Shown in pieces: positions 43,098 through 52,524 of a stretch of 64,000 nt of DNA. A program made the position numbers and the translations under genes. The DNA is from Hydrogenophaga crassostreae (GTDB lineage Bacteria > Pseudomonadota > Gammaproteobacteria > Burkholderiales > Burkholderiaceae_C): the NCBI RefSeq assembly GCF_001761385.1, contig NZ_CP017476.1:4267501-4331500 (forward strand), read 5' to 3'. Positions within the stretch are counted from its first letter, which is position 1. Each line of letters opens with the position of its first letter. The notes under the pieces are model-generated. The model had not been told where the DNA came from. It did not search any database and saw only the letters and a program-made list of their open reading frames with translations.

Positions 43098-43127
43098 CGC
43101 CGTGGAAGAGCGCCCGCCCACCGCGCC

Positions 43128-43170
43128 GACCATTCAGGACGCCCCCTCGGGGCGCTGCCTGCGGCCAGGC
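43128..43170. other. G/C-rich hairpin between folB and ttcA
   Basis: CGCCCCCTCGGGGCG forms a short strong stem, followed by CTGCCTGCGGCCAGGCCAAG. It resembles the centre of the dispersed repeat family and may act as a weak terminator for the SDR-folB unit. No T-run follows. Confidence 0.35.
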
Positions 43171-43244
43171 CAAGCCCGCTCCGCGACATCCCCGGACAAT
43201 GACCCGGCTGGCCGTGACCGTCCCACTTTGAGGCAAAACTGATC

Positions 43245-44192
43245 ATGAATCCTGAAAAAACCCAACACGAAAACCACAAGCTGGAAAAGCGCCTGTGCCG
43301 CGAGGTGGGCCGTGCCATCGTCGACTACAACATGATCGAAGAAGGCGACCGGGTCATGGTCTGCCTTTCGGGTGGCAAAGACAGCTACGGCATGCTCGAC
43401 ATCTTGCAAAAACTGCAAGCCCGCGCGCCCATCAACTTCGAAATGGTGGTGGTCAACCTCGACCAGAAGCAGCCAGGATTTCCTGAGGACATTCTGCCCG
43501 CCTACCTCACCAAGCTGGGGGTGAAATTCCACATCGAAAACCAGGACACGTATTCCATCGTGAAACGCGTGATCCCCGAAGGCAAAACCCTCTGCAGCCT
43601 GTGCTCGCGTCTGCGCCGCGGCATCCTCTACCGCGTGGCAGGTGAACTGGGCGCGACCAAGATTGCGCTCGGCCACCACCGGGACGACATCCTGCAAACC
43701 CTGCTGCTCAACATGTTTTTCGGCGCCAAGCTCAAAGGCATGCCCCCGAAACTGGTGAGCGACGACGGCAAGAACGTGGTGATTCGGCCCATGGCCTATG
43801 TTGCCGAAAAAGACCTCAGCCGCTGGGCCGAGATCCGCGAATACCCCATCATTCCCTGCACACTGTGCGGCAGCCAGGAAAACCTGCAGCGCAAGCAGGT
43901 GGGCAACATGCTGCGCGATTGGGACAAAAAATTTCCCGGCCGCCTGGAGAACATGTTTTCCTCCCTGCAAAACGTGGTGCCCAGCCATCTGATGGACCGC
44001 CAGCTGCACCCGTTCCAGACCATTCGCGCCACCGGTGAAGCCAGCGAAGACGGCGACAAGGCGTTTGACGACGAACCGGTGGGCGAGCCTGGATTGCCTT
44101 CGCCCGCATTGTTTACACCGCCCGAAACCTGGGGAGAGCCCCCAGGGAACGAAACGGTGAAGCGCACGGTCATACCCATCGCCACGCACTGA
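43245..44192 (+). CDS. ttcA: tRNA 2-thiocytidine synthetase TtcA
   Basis: TtcA is an Fe-S enzyme that thiolates cytidine 32 of certain tRNAs. The 315-residue protein has the PP-loop MVCLSGGKDSYGMLD and the two CxxC pairs (TLCSLCSRLRRG and IPCTLCGSQENLQR). The third conserved stretch is GHHRDDILQTLLLNMFFG. The last 45 residues are a variable Pro/Glu-rich tail. Confidence 0.96.
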   Translation: MNPEKTQHENHKLEKRLCREVGRAIVDYNMIEEGDRVMVCLSGGKDSYGMLDILQKLQARAPINFEMVVVNLDQKQPGFPEDILPAYLTKLGVKFHIENQDTYSIVKRVIPEGKTLCSLCSRLRRGILYRVAGELGATKIALGHHRDDILQTLLLNMFFGAKLKGMPPKLVSDDGKNVVIRPMAYVAEKDLSRWAEIREYPIIPCTLCGSQENLQRKQVGNMLRDWDKKFPGRLENMFSSLQNVVPSHLMDRQLHPFQTIRATGEASEDGDKAFDDEPVGEPGLPSPALFTPPETWGEPPGNETVKRTVIPIATH

Positions 44193-44239
44193 TTCCCGTT
44201 CCGGCGCACGGAACCGGTGCACCCTTACAGGAGCAGCCC

Positions 44240-44908
44240 ATGGCCTTCCCCGCCTTTCTCAAACCCGCTTCCACCCTAATGGTTATCGTGGCCGCCGGGT
44301 CACTTGCAGGCTGTGCCAGCGTGTACCGGGTCGACAACCAGGTAGAGAGTTTTGCTCGCTGGACGGATGGTGTAGCGACGACCGTTGCGGCAACCAGCGT
44401 TCCCGCACCACCTCAAACCTACCGTTTCGAACGCCTGCCTTCCCAATCGACCGGCTCGGCAGCGCAATCGGCGGACAGGCTCGAACAACTGGTGCAAGAG
44501 GCTCTGAAACCTTTGGGCTGGACATTGCCAGCAGACCATGCCACAGCGGCACCCTGGACCGTTGAAGTCACAACGCAAACCACACGCTTGCCTCGTGCGC
44601 CCTGGGAAGACCCCTGGGAGAGGGCCCGGTTCAGCTGGACGGGCCAGGTGCACATCGGCATTGGCCATGGCAGCGTGATGTGGAGCCCCTGGATGCTGCG
44701 CCCGGAGCTGCCCTACTACCAAAGGCAGGTCTCGCTCGTGGTCCGCGAAGCGGCCACCGGTCGCGTGGCCTACGAGACCAGCGCTGCCCATGATGGCCGC
44801 TGGAACAGCACACCCGCGCTGTGGGGCGCCATGGTCAGCGCCGCGCTGGAAGGGTTCCCCGCCCCGCCAAAAGGCCCACGCCAGGTCAACCTCGACGTGC
44901 CGCGTTGA
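44240..44908 (+). CDS. DUF4136-like lipoprotein
   Basis: This 222-residue protein has a lipoprotein signal peptide with lipobox LAGC (Cys25). The mature part begins ASVYRVDNQVESFARW and contains the beta-rich pattern of DUF4136 proteins (TYRFERLPS, LEQLVQEALKPLGW, VEVTTQT, YQRQVSLVVREAATGRVAYET). It is probably anchored in the outer membrane. The role is unknown. It follows ttcA by 47 bp. Confidence 0.8.
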   Translation: MAFPAFLKPASTLMVIVAAGSLAGCASVYRVDNQVESFARWTDGVATTVAATSVPAPPQTYRFERLPSQSTGSAAQSADRLEQLVQEALKPLGWTLPADHATAAPWTVEVTTQTTRLPRAPWEDPWERARFSWTGQVHIGIGHGSVMWSPWMLRPELPYYQRQVSLVVREAATGRVAYETSAAHDGRWNSTPALWGAMVSAALEGFPAPPKGPRQVNLDVPR

Positions 44909-44979
44909 CCCAAGCCCTGGCGTAGCCATTGCGCCGGGCATTGCAGCCATCCGAAAGCTCGGGGAAGCCCGGTGCAACC

Positions 44980-47346
44980 CTAAGGCACCAAGGTATCAAG
45001 CAGTTCGCCTATGGCTTCGCCCAGCTCGTCCATGCTGTCTTGCTTGCCCATCACTTCCTGCACCCCCACCGCCGCCGCTTGCGCCAACAACGCATCGCTC
45101 ACATGGCCCGTGATCAGCACGGTGCGCAAACCGGGTCGCAAACGCTTCACCTCGGCAGCAACCTCCACGCCCAACATGCCAGGCATGTTCTGGTCGGTCA
45201 CCACAATGTCCACAGGGCCGGCTTCATCGCGCAGCCACGCGATGGCATCTTCGCCCGAGGTAAATGTGGTCACCTCATAGCCCCGTTTGCGCAACAGCCG
45301 GCCCACCAGAAAAACCATCGCCTCGTAGTCATCGATGTAGACCACATGGCGCCCTTTTGGGGAAGCCGCCATGGCCACGTGTTTTTTCTCTTCCGGTCTG
45401 ACCGAATCGTCCGTCTCGACCCTGGGCAACCGCGGCAAATAGATGTCAAACCGTGTACCTTCGCCCAGCGCACTGCGCACATCGATCGCCCCTCGATGTG
45501 CTTTCACGATGCCATGCACCACAGCCAGCCCCAACCCGGTGCCCTCGCCGGGAGCCTTGGTGGTGAAGAAAGGTTCAAAAATGCGTTGCTGGGTGCCTTC
45601 ATCCATGCCCGGCCCGTCATCCGCCACGCTGAGGCATGCGTAGTCACCCACCAGAATGCCGCCAAGCCTGTGGGCCTGCCCGGCATCGACCGCAACCGCC
45701 GAAAGGCCAACCGTGATTCGTCCGCCCCGTCCGCCCATGGATTGCCAGGCGTTGTTGCACAGGTTCATCAACACCTGCTGTACCTGGGTGGCATCCGCCA
45801 GCACCAGCAAAGGTTCGGTTGTCAGATCGGGCACCTGTTGCACACCCGGCGGCAACAAGGACCGCATCATGGTGAGCGCTTCCCCCACCAAAGGCTGCAG
45901 AACCTGTTGCTTGAGCTCTTGCGCCTGGCGCCGGCTGAACGCAAGGATTTGCTGCACCAGATGGCGCGCCCTGACCGACGCACGGTTGATCTCATTCAGG
46001 CTTTCCTGCGCCGGATGATCGGGGCCGACATCTTCGCGGGCCAGCGTCAAATTGCCCAGAATCACCGCCAGCAGGTTGTTGAAGTCGTGCGCGACACCGC
46101 CAGCCAGCGTGCCAATGGCTTCCAGTTTCTGCGCTTCACGCAGCTGCGATTCCAGCACCCGCTGGTGCGCTTCGGCCATTTTCAGCTCGGTGATGTCGGC
46201 GTGGGTTCCAACCATGCGCAATGGGCGCCCATCGTCGTCGCGCGCAATCACCACGCCTCGCGACGAGACCCATTTCCACGTGCCGTCCTTGCATCGAACC
46301 CGATGTTCGTTTCGGTAAAGCGGCGTTCGCCCAGCGAAGTGGGCCTCCCGGTCGCGCTGCATCTGGGCGACGTCATCGGGGTGGGTTCGGCCATCCAGGT
46401 CCTCGGCCAGGCTCAACACGTCATCGTCGTCGTAGCCGAACATGGTTTTGATGCGTTCCGAGACAAACTCTTCGCCAGTCACCAGGTTCCAGTCCCAAAC
46501 CCCATCACCCGCACTCTCCATCGCGAGCCGCCAAAGGGCTTCGTTTTCGGACAACGCGGCCTCCGCAAGCTTGCGGTCGGTCACATCCAGAAACACCCCG
46601 ACGCGCAGTTGACCAGACGCGTCCTGCGACACCGCGCTTGAGCGGCGCAGCACCCATTTCACCCCTCCACCAGGCACCACCACGCGAAACTCCCCGTTCA
46701 GCTCCACCGGTTTTTCCAGAAGACGTTTCGTATCCTCGGCGTGCAACTGCGCATCGTCCGGATGGTGGTGCCGGACCAGCAACTCGGGATCGTTGATGGC
46801 CTCGCTGGGCTCCACGCCAAAGATGTCGCGCACACCTTCGCTCACATACCGGCAGGTGCGCCGACCATCGGGTGCAATGTGCACCACATAAAACATGCCC
46901 GGAATCTGGCTGGTGATGAGCTTCAGCTGGTCTTCGCTTCTTTGCAGGGCTTGCTGGGCCAAGACGCGCTCGGTGATGTCTTCAACCGTGCCTTCGAAGA
47001 AACGCAGATGGCCTTGCTCGTCGCGCAAGACGTGCGCGTTTTCGCTGATCCAGATGCGCTCTCTGGTCCGATGGCGCCACACTTCGGAAACAAAGGCCTT
47101 GACCTGCCCGTCGCGCTTGATCAGCTCCAAAAACTCGCCTCGCCTCGCCGGGTCCACATACCATTCGGTGCCGATGTTTTTGAGCGAGGCCAGCAACTCG
47201 GCCTCGGTCTCGAAACCGTTGAGCGCGACCAGGGCGGGATTGGCGCGCACCATGCAACCATCCCATGTGCTGCGGTATGCACCAATGGGCAAAAAATTGA
47301 ACAGAGAAGCGAACTCCCCCTCAGACGAAGGGCTTTCCAGGCGCAT
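44980..47346 (-). CDS. Hybrid sensor kinase with three PAS domains and a C-terminal receiver
   Basis: This 788-residue soluble kinase has three PAS/PAC units (about 10-125, 133-260, 262-390). Each ends in a PAC-like phrase (FFEGTVEDITER, VGVFLDVTDRK, MVGTHADITELK). A HisKA box LGGVAHDFNNLL-type (GTLAGGVAHDFNN) follows, then HATPase (LMNLCNNAWQSMG, DDGPGM, GEGTGLGLAVV) and a receiver with D in IVVTDQNMPGM. No membrane segment is seen. The start at 47346 (MRLESPSSEGEF) is a choice; in-frame ATG codons occur upstream (e.g. 47406). It diverges from the phosphatase gene. The signal and target are unknown. Confidence 0.88.
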   Translation of the reverse strand: MRLESPSSEGEFASLFNFLPIGAYRSTWDGCMVRANPALVALNGFETEAELLASLKNIGTEWYVDPARRGEFLELIKRDGQVKAFVSEVWRHRTRERIWISENAHVLRDEQGHLRFFEGTVEDITERVLAQQALQRSEDQLKLITSQIPGMFYVVHIAPDGRRTCRYVSEGVRDIFGVEPSEAINDPELLVRHHHPDDAQLHAEDTKRLLEKPVELNGEFRVVVPGGGVKWVLRRSSAVSQDASGQLRVGVFLDVTDRKLAEAALSENEALWRLAMESAGDGVWDWNLVTGEEFVSERIKTMFGYDDDDVLSLAEDLDGRTHPDDVAQMQRDREAHFAGRTPLYRNEHRVRCKDGTWKWVSSRGVVIARDDDGRPLRMVGTHADITELKMAEAHQRVLESQLREAQKLEAIGTLAGGVAHDFNNLLAVILGNLTLAREDVGPDHPAQESLNEINRASVRARHLVQQILAFSRRQAQELKQQVLQPLVGEALTMMRSLLPPGVQQVPDLTTEPLLVLADATQVQQVLMNLCNNAWQSMGGRGGRITVGLSAVAVDAGQAHRLGGILVGDYACLSVADDGPGMDEGTQQRIFEPFFTTKAPGEGTGLGLAVVHGIVKAHRGAIDVRSALGEGTRFDIYLPRLPRVETDDSVRPEEKKHVAMAASPKGRHVVYIDDYEAMVFLVGRLLRKRGYEVTTFTSGEDAIAWLRDEAGPVDIVVTDQNMPGMLGVEVAAEVKRLRPGLRTVLITGHVSDALLAQAAAVGVQEVMGKQDSMDELGEAIGELLDTLVP

Positions 47347-47470
47347 GCCACGTATTCTGACCCAAGTGATGCAGTTCCATGCCCAAATAGGAGCGCCAAA
47401 TGCCATTCTTTTCGAGCGCGGCGACTGGCGATACAGTGACGGCTTGTCAAAACCGCTGTCAGGATCCGAA

Positions 47471-48121
47471 TTGTTAGTCACACGCATTCTCGCCGTGCGC
47501 CATGGCGAAACCGCCTGGAATCGGGCCACCCGCATCCAGGGCCATACCGATATCGACCTCAACGCCCACGGTCGATGGCAAGCCGAACAACTGGCCCAGG
47601 CGCTGAGCGACCAGGACATTGCCGCCTGCTACGCCAGCGACCTCAGCCGGGCCCACGCTACCGCCCAGGCTGTCGCCGACCGCCACGGCTTGCCGGTGCA
47701 GACCCACGCCGGCCTGCGCGAACGCTGCTTCGGGGCGTTCGAAGGCCGGACCTGGACCGAGCTCGAGGCCGCCCACCCGGTCGAGACGCTGGCCTGGCGC
47801 AAACGGGAGCCCGACTTTGCGCCACCGGGCGGCGAATCGCTGCGGCAACTTCAAGAGCGCGTGGTCCATGCGGTGTCGGAACTGGCGGCACAGCATCCCG
47901 GCGAACAGGTATTGATGGTGGCGCATGGGGGGGTGCTCGACATCCTGTACCGCGCCGCGACCCGCCTGGAACTTCAGGCACCCCGCAGTTGGGAGCTGAC
48001 CAACACCGCCATCAACCGCCTGCTGTGGTCACCCGAAGGCCTCAGCCTGGTCGGCTGGGCCGATACCGCCCACCTGCAAACCCTACCGCCTGAAGAAACA
48101 CTGGATGAATCCACCACCTGA
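47471..48121 (+). CDS. Histidine phosphatase family protein, phosphoglycerate-mutase-like
   Basis: This 216-residue enzyme has the phospho-His RHG motif near the N-terminus (ILAVRHGETAWNRATRIQGH) and the second His in LMVAHGGVLDILYRA, with conserved Glu (RERCFGAFEGR). It is of the GpmB/CobC-like cofactor-independent type; the substrate is unknown. TTG 47471 (…LLVTRILAVRHGE) is taken as start because the family begins immediately before RHG and no suitable ATG is close. The 3' end overlaps the next gene by 17 bp if that gene starts at 48105. Confidence 0.88.
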   Translation: MLVTRILAVRHGETAWNRATRIQGHTDIDLNAHGRWQAEQLAQALSDQDIAACYASDLSRAHATAQAVADRHGLPVQTHAGLRERCFGAFEGRTWTELEAAHPVETLAWRKREPDFAPPGGESLRQLQERVVHAVSELAAQHPGEQVLMVAHGGVLDILYRAATRLELQAPRSWELTNTAINRLLWSPEGLSLVGWADTAHLQTLPPEETLDESTT

Positions 48122-49295
48122 CATGGAACCCATCGCACTGCGTCAACGCCTTGCCCGCATGCAGAGCTGGGTCGGGCAAGGAGTCGACCAGATCGACACG
48201 CCAGCTCTGGTCATCGATCTCGACGCCATGGAGCGCAACCTGGCGCGCATGGCCGCGTTTGCCCGTGCCTGCCAGATGCGTCTGCGGCCGCACGCCAAAA
48301 CCCACAAGAGCGCCGAACTGGCCTTGCTGCAAATGGCGCAGGGCGCGGTGGGGGTCTGCGTGCAGAAAATCGACGAAGCGCTCGCGCTGGCCCAAGGCGG
48401 GGTGGGCAACATCTACATCACCAACGAGGTGATCGACCCCGTCAAGCTGGCTCGACTGGCGAAAGCTGTTCATCGGGGGGGCACCCGATTTGCAATGGCT
48501 GTCGACAACGAGCTGGGCATTGAGCGTCTGCTTGATGCCTTGACAGAAGCCCGCGCAACCGAGACCAGCGCCATCGACGTTTTTGTCGAGATGGACATCG
48601 GTCACGGCCGCTGTGGCGTCGAATCGCCCGAACAGGCCTTGTTGCTGGCTCAGCTGATTCAGCAAAAACCCACGCTTCGGTTCGCGGGTTTGCAGGCTTA
48701 TCACGGCGCCGCGCAACACCTTCGCTCAACCGCTGAGCGCGATGCCACCATGGCGAACTCAGCCGCACGCGTTCAAGCGACCGTGAACACACTTCAAGGC
48801 GCTGGCGTGAATGTGCCTCTGATCACTGGCGCTGGCACCGGCAGCTTTGTGCGCGAAGCGGGCAGCGGACTGTGGGGTGAACTGCAAGCGGGTTCCTACC
48901 TGTTCATGGATGCCGACTACGCAGCCAACGAATCCGATCCGGATGCGCCGCCGTTTGAACATGCGCTGTTTGTCAAATCGCAGGTGATGAGCCGCTCGAA
49001 CGCCCATGCGGTGTGCGACGCCGGCCACAAAAGCCACGCCATTGACAGCGGTCTGCCAAAGGTGGCGCATCCACCCGGCCTGCGTTACGCCAACGGCGGC
49101 GATGAGCATGGCGTACTGCACCCCCACGAAGCCAATGCACCGCCTCCGCCACTGGGCAGCGCCGTCTGGCTGATCCCCGGCCACTGCGACCCCACTGTCA
49201 ACCTGCACGATGCCTACGTCGGCGTGCGCGGGGGACTGTTCCAGGGCAGGGTTGAGCGCATCATCGCCATCGATGCCCGCGGCGCATTGACTTGA
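48105..49295 (+). CDS. DSD1-type PLP enzyme (D-threonine aldolase/D-serine dehydratase-like)
   Basis: This 396-residue protein has the alanine-racemase-like barrel with the PLP Lys in RLRPHAKTHKSAELA, preceded by IDTPALVIDLDAMERNL, plus EMDIGHGRCGV and ITGAGTGSF. A metal site from the His/Cys pair of WLIPGHCDPTVNLHD fits eukaryotic-type DSD1 and D-threonine aldolase. It would cleave or dehydrate D-3-hydroxyamino acids. The start is ATG 48105 or ATG 48123 (MEPIALRQ). Confidence 0.88.
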   Translation: MNPPPDMEPIALRQRLARMQSWVGQGVDQIDTPALVIDLDAMERNLARMAAFARACQMRLRPHAKTHKSAELALLQMAQGAVGVCVQKIDEALALAQGGVGNIYITNEVIDPVKLARLAKAVHRGGTRFAMAVDNELGIERLLDALTEARATETSAIDVFVEMDIGHGRCGVESPEQALLLAQLIQQKPTLRFAGLQAYHGAAQHLRSTAERDATMANSAARVQATVNTLQGAGVNVPLITGAGTGSFVREAGSGLWGELQAGSYLFMDADYAANESDPDAPPFEHALFVKSQVMSRSNAHAVCDAGHKSHAIDSGLPKVAHPPGLRYANGGDEHGVLHPHEANAPPPPLGSAVWLIPGHCDPTVNLHDAYVGVRGGLFQGRVERIIAIDARGALT

Positions 49296-49323
49296 CCCTG
49301 GACGACGCCAACACCACCCATTC

Positions 49324-51102
49324 ATGACCCCCAGCCAGATCATCGTTCTCGCCACCCCGGTCTTTCTCCTCTTGATCGCAATCGAGCTGGCCGTGGGCTA
49401 CGCGCGCGGACGCAACACCTACCGCTTCGACGACGCGCTGACCAGCATTGGGCTGGGCATGCTCAGCCAGATCAGTGCGGTGTTCACCGTGGCGCTGCGG
49501 TTTGGCCTCTACACCGCCGTGTTCAGCGCGGTGGCACTGGTGCCCGACAAAAGTTTCTGGACCAGCCCTGTCGGCTGGCTGGCGGCGCTGGTGTTCTATG
49601 ACTTTTGCTACTACTGGCACCACCGCCTGGGCCACACCAGCGCGCTGTTCTGGGCCGCCCATGTGGTGCACCACCAGAGTGAAGACTACAACCTCTCAAC
49701 GGCGCTACGGCAAACCAGCAGCGGTGCACTGTTTGGCTGGATCTTCTATGTGCCCATGGCCGTGGCTGGTGTGCCGCCACTGGTGTTCGGGGTGGTTGGA
49801 CTGATCGACCTTCTCTACCAATACTGGATCCACACCCAGCAGATCGGTCGCCTGGGCTGGTTCGACCGCGTGTTCGCTTCTCCCTCGAATCACCGGGTTC
49901 ACCACGCAGTGAACGACCGCTATGTCGACAAAAACTACGGTGGGGTGTTCATGCTGTGGGACCACCTGTTTGGCAGCTTCGAAGATGAAGACCCTCGCGA
50001 GCCCTGCGTCTACGGTACCCGCAGTCCCCTCAAAAGCTGGGACCCGCTGTGGGCCAACGCCGAGGTCTATGCCGCGCTGTGGCACGAAAGCCGCCAAGCC
50101 CGGCACTGGCGCGACAAGCTGCTGGTGTGGTTCCAACCGCCGGGCTGGCAATCGGCCGCCATGGCGGCCGACTCCCCCAAAACACCTTTTGACATCAACC
50201 AGGTGAAGCGGTTCGCACCGCCGGTCTCTGCGTCGGTTCGGCGCTTTGCCGCAGCGCAATTTGCACTTTTGCTGACCGGCTCAGGTCTCTACCTTTGGTT
50301 CACCGATGGCTGGCCCTTGTGGCAAAGCGCGGTGTGGTTCGCTGTCTTGCTGGCTGGCCTGTGGTCCGTGGGTGCGGTCCTGCAAAGCCGCATCGGCATG
50401 CTGGAGGCCCTGATGATCGAGAGCGCCGCGCTGTCGATGGCCACCTCGGCAACCGGCTGGATCGAATGGCACTGGGTATTCAAGCCATTGACCATGCTTC
50501 TCGCGCTGGCGGTCGTGGGCGTGTTTTGGCGCGCCCAAACGGGTGCCCTCGCCGCCCAATCCAAACCGGTGGTCTGGCTGGTGGTTGCACTCACCGGCGC
50601 ATTGGCCGGCGACGTTTTCCTCATGTTTGAGGGATTTTTCATACAGGGACTGGTGGCATTCCTGCTCGGCCACCTGGCCTACCTGATGCTCTTTCGCGAT
50701 CGGGCGCCGTTGTTCGCTTCGCGCCCTGGCTGGTTGATCTGCGCGGTGATCGGTGCAGCGTTCTATGGTTTTCTGTGGCTCAACGGCCTGCCTGAGGCGC
50801 TGCGAGTGCCTGTGGCGGTTTACGTTTCGACCATTGTTGCCATGGGATCCGTGGCTATCGGGCGGGCCGTTGTGTTGCGCGATGTGCCATCGTGCATGGT
50901 TGCAGCAGGCGCCGCTTTTTTCATGATCAGCGATGCCACGCTCGCCTTCAACCGTTTCGTGTCACCCCTGCCCCACGCTGCGATTGGGGTGTTGAGCACC
51001 TACTATGCCGCGCAGTGCCTGATCGTGATGGGTGTCTTGCGAGGCTTGCAGAAAACATCGCCAGCCGCGGCCAATAAAGCGCAGCCCACCGGGTCAACCT
51101 AG
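49324..51102 (+). CDS. Fusion of AGMO-like fatty-acid hydroxylase and TMEM86/YhhN lysoplasmalogenase domains
   Basis: This 592-residue multi-pass membrane protein joins two families. The N-terminal half (about 1-280) is a sterol-desaturase/fatty-acid-hydroxylase domain with the di-iron His boxes HHRLGH, HVVHH and HRVHH, most like alkylglycerol monooxygenase. The C-terminal half (about 310-585) has the YhhN/TMEM86 pattern: about eight hydrophobic segments, GDVFLMFEGFFIQGLVAFLLG, HLAYLMLF and AAFFMISDATLAFNRF. AGMO cleaves alkyl-ether and TMEM86 vinyl-ether glycerolipids, so an ether-lipid-degrading enzyme is a reasonable inference. It follows the DSD1-like gene by 28 bp. Confidence 0.85.
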   Translation: MTPSQIIVLATPVFLLLIAIELAVGYARGRNTYRFDDALTSIGLGMLSQISAVFTVALRFGLYTAVFSAVALVPDKSFWTSPVGWLAALVFYDFCYYWHHRLGHTSALFWAAHVVHHQSEDYNLSTALRQTSSGALFGWIFYVPMAVAGVPPLVFGVVGLIDLLYQYWIHTQQIGRLGWFDRVFASPSNHRVHHAVNDRYVDKNYGGVFMLWDHLFGSFEDEDPREPCVYGTRSPLKSWDPLWANAEVYAALWHESRQARHWRDKLLVWFQPPGWQSAAMAADSPKTPFDINQVKRFAPPVSASVRRFAAAQFALLLTGSGLYLWFTDGWPLWQSAVWFAVLLAGLWSVGAVLQSRIGMLEALMIESAALSMATSATGWIEWHWVFKPLTMLLALAVVGVFWRAQTGALAAQSKPVVWLVVALTGALAGDVFLMFEGFFIQGLVAFLLGHLAYLMLFRDRAPLFASRPGWLICAVIGAAFYGFLWLNGLPEALRVPVAVYVSTIVAMGSVAIGRAVVLRDVPSCMVAAGAAFFMISDATLAFNRFVSPLPHAAIGVLSTYYAAQCLIVMGVLRGLQKTSPAAANKAQPTGST

Positions 51103-51185
51103 CCCGCCAGGCGGTTCGCCCGTCTTGTGCCTTGCCAGACGGTTGTGGGCCAACCGCTCCAGGCCCGACCATCCGAGTCAACCGA

Positions 51186-52514
51186 TCAAGGCGCGTAAAT
51201 CTTGGCCTCCAGCCCCAACGCTTTCACTTGGGCTGCGGCTTTTTCAGCCTGATCCTGACGTTCAAACGGCCCGACCCGAACACGGGTAAGTTCACCTCGC
51301 GACGAGGCCACCGAATCGCTGATCACGGGCAGGCCCGCGCCCGAAAGCGTTGCGACCACCCGTTCGGCATTGGCGGTCACGGCAAACATGCCCACAGCCA
51401 CACCAAACCCCTGCACGCGGCGACGGATGCCTGTGAAATCACCGGTCGGTGCAACTGGAACCACCGGCTTGACCACGTCCGCGGCCTGAGCGGCACCCGC
51501 GGGATCCACGGTGTCAGCCAACGCGGCAGTTGGCACCTCGCGCGATTTCACCTTGGGCTCAGGCGGCTTGGCGATCGGAGAAACGGCCCTCTCAACGGGA
51601 AGAGGCACTGCGCGGACGCTGGCCTCCGCAGGCTTAGGCGGCTGCGCCTGAATTGCTGGGCGCTCTCCCACCAGACGCGTCTGAGCTATCCCTTTTTGCA
51701 CCCCATTTTCCATGTGCTGCAACGCTGCAGTCCCTGCAGTCCCTTCAGCAGATACAGCTGGCACCGACCCGGAAGCAGCCGCAGAAGGGCCCTCAACAGC
51801 TGCCGTGGCCTCAATCACTTCGTCGGTTGCGGGCGCGCGAAAAGAGGCGGCTTCAACCATTGAAATCTCACTGCCAGCAGAGGTCACCGCAGGCGCTGCT
51901 GGCAGCGGATCGGCCAACCGGTCTGCAGACGAAGCCACCGCCGATACCGCAACAGAAGGGTCCGCTCGGCCCAGGAGACTCGGCCAGGGAACCGTCTTCC
52001 AAAGCAACACAGCCAATGCCACGGCACTGAGCAGGCCCGCCAATCCCCAGGTGTTGCGGCGTTGCCGGTCACGGGCTTCAGCCATCAGGGATTCACACGC
52101 CACATCCACCGTGGAAGCGAATTTCACCGCCTTGATCACGCGCTGGCGCACGCGGGCATGCAGCCATGCCGAGCCCCACAAACCCGGGACCAGGCCCAAA
52201 CACAGCAGCATGGAAATCGAGCCGCCCAACTTGACGCCTGTCGGCCAACCGGGCGCGAAATGCCACAAACCCGCCACGGCAAGCGCCAGGGCTGCCGCCA
52301 AAGCGGCGTACCCTGCCAGCGGCATCCACAAACGGTGGTGCAGCAACCAGCCTGGCTGGAGCAAGGCAGCGGCGCCGTTCCAGACCGGGCCGGCAGTTCC
52401 CTGGGTATCAAAACGCGCAAACAGCGGCAGGTAGTACCCGGCCGACGCTTCACCCAAAGCGGCGCGGTACAGACGCGCGGTTGAAGACTCGCCCTGTTCC
52501 GACCGGTCAGACAT
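51186..52514 (-). CDS. DUF2628/SPOR-domain membrane protein
   Basis: This 442-residue protein has an N-terminal DUF2628-like region with hydrophobic segments (about 60-90 and 95-115) and another membrane segment near 155-175 (TWGLAGLLSAVALAVLLW). A long Ala/Pro/Val-rich linker (about 185-355) follows. The C-terminal SPOR domain (VQGFGVAVGMFAVTANAERV to LTRVRVGPFERQDQAEKA) is the kind that binds denuded septal peptidoglycan. ATG 52514 (MSDRSEQGE) is preferred over a TTG at 52523. It follows ruvB by 10 bp. Confidence 0.8.
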   Translation of the reverse strand: MSDRSEQGESSTARLYRAALGEASAGYYLPLFARFDTQGTAGPVWNGAAALLQPGWLLHHRLWMPLAGYAALAAALALAVAGLWHFAPGWPTGVKLGGSISMLLCLGLVPGLWGSAWLHARVRQRVIKAVKFASTVDVACESLMAEARDRQRRNTWGLAGLLSAVALAVLLWKTVPWPSLLGRADPSVAVSAVASSADRLADPLPAAPAVTSAGSEISMVEAASFRAPATDEVIEATAAVEGPSAAASGSVPAVSAEGTAGTAALQHMENGVQKGIAQTRLVGERPAIQAQPPKPAEASVRAVPLPVERAVSPIAKPPEPKVKSREVPTAALADTVDPAGAAQAADVVKPVVPVAPTGDFTGIRRRVQGFGVAVGMFAVTANAERVVATLSGAGLPVISDSVASSRGELTRVRVGPFERQDQAEKAAAQVKALGLEAKIYAP

Positions 52515-52524
52515 TGCGCTCAAT

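Noticed and set aside
44929..46641. A 570-codon plus-strand frame opposite the hybrid kinase
   Set aside because: It is a codon-bias shadow; the minus-strand PAS/HisKA/HATPase/receiver protein explains the sequence.
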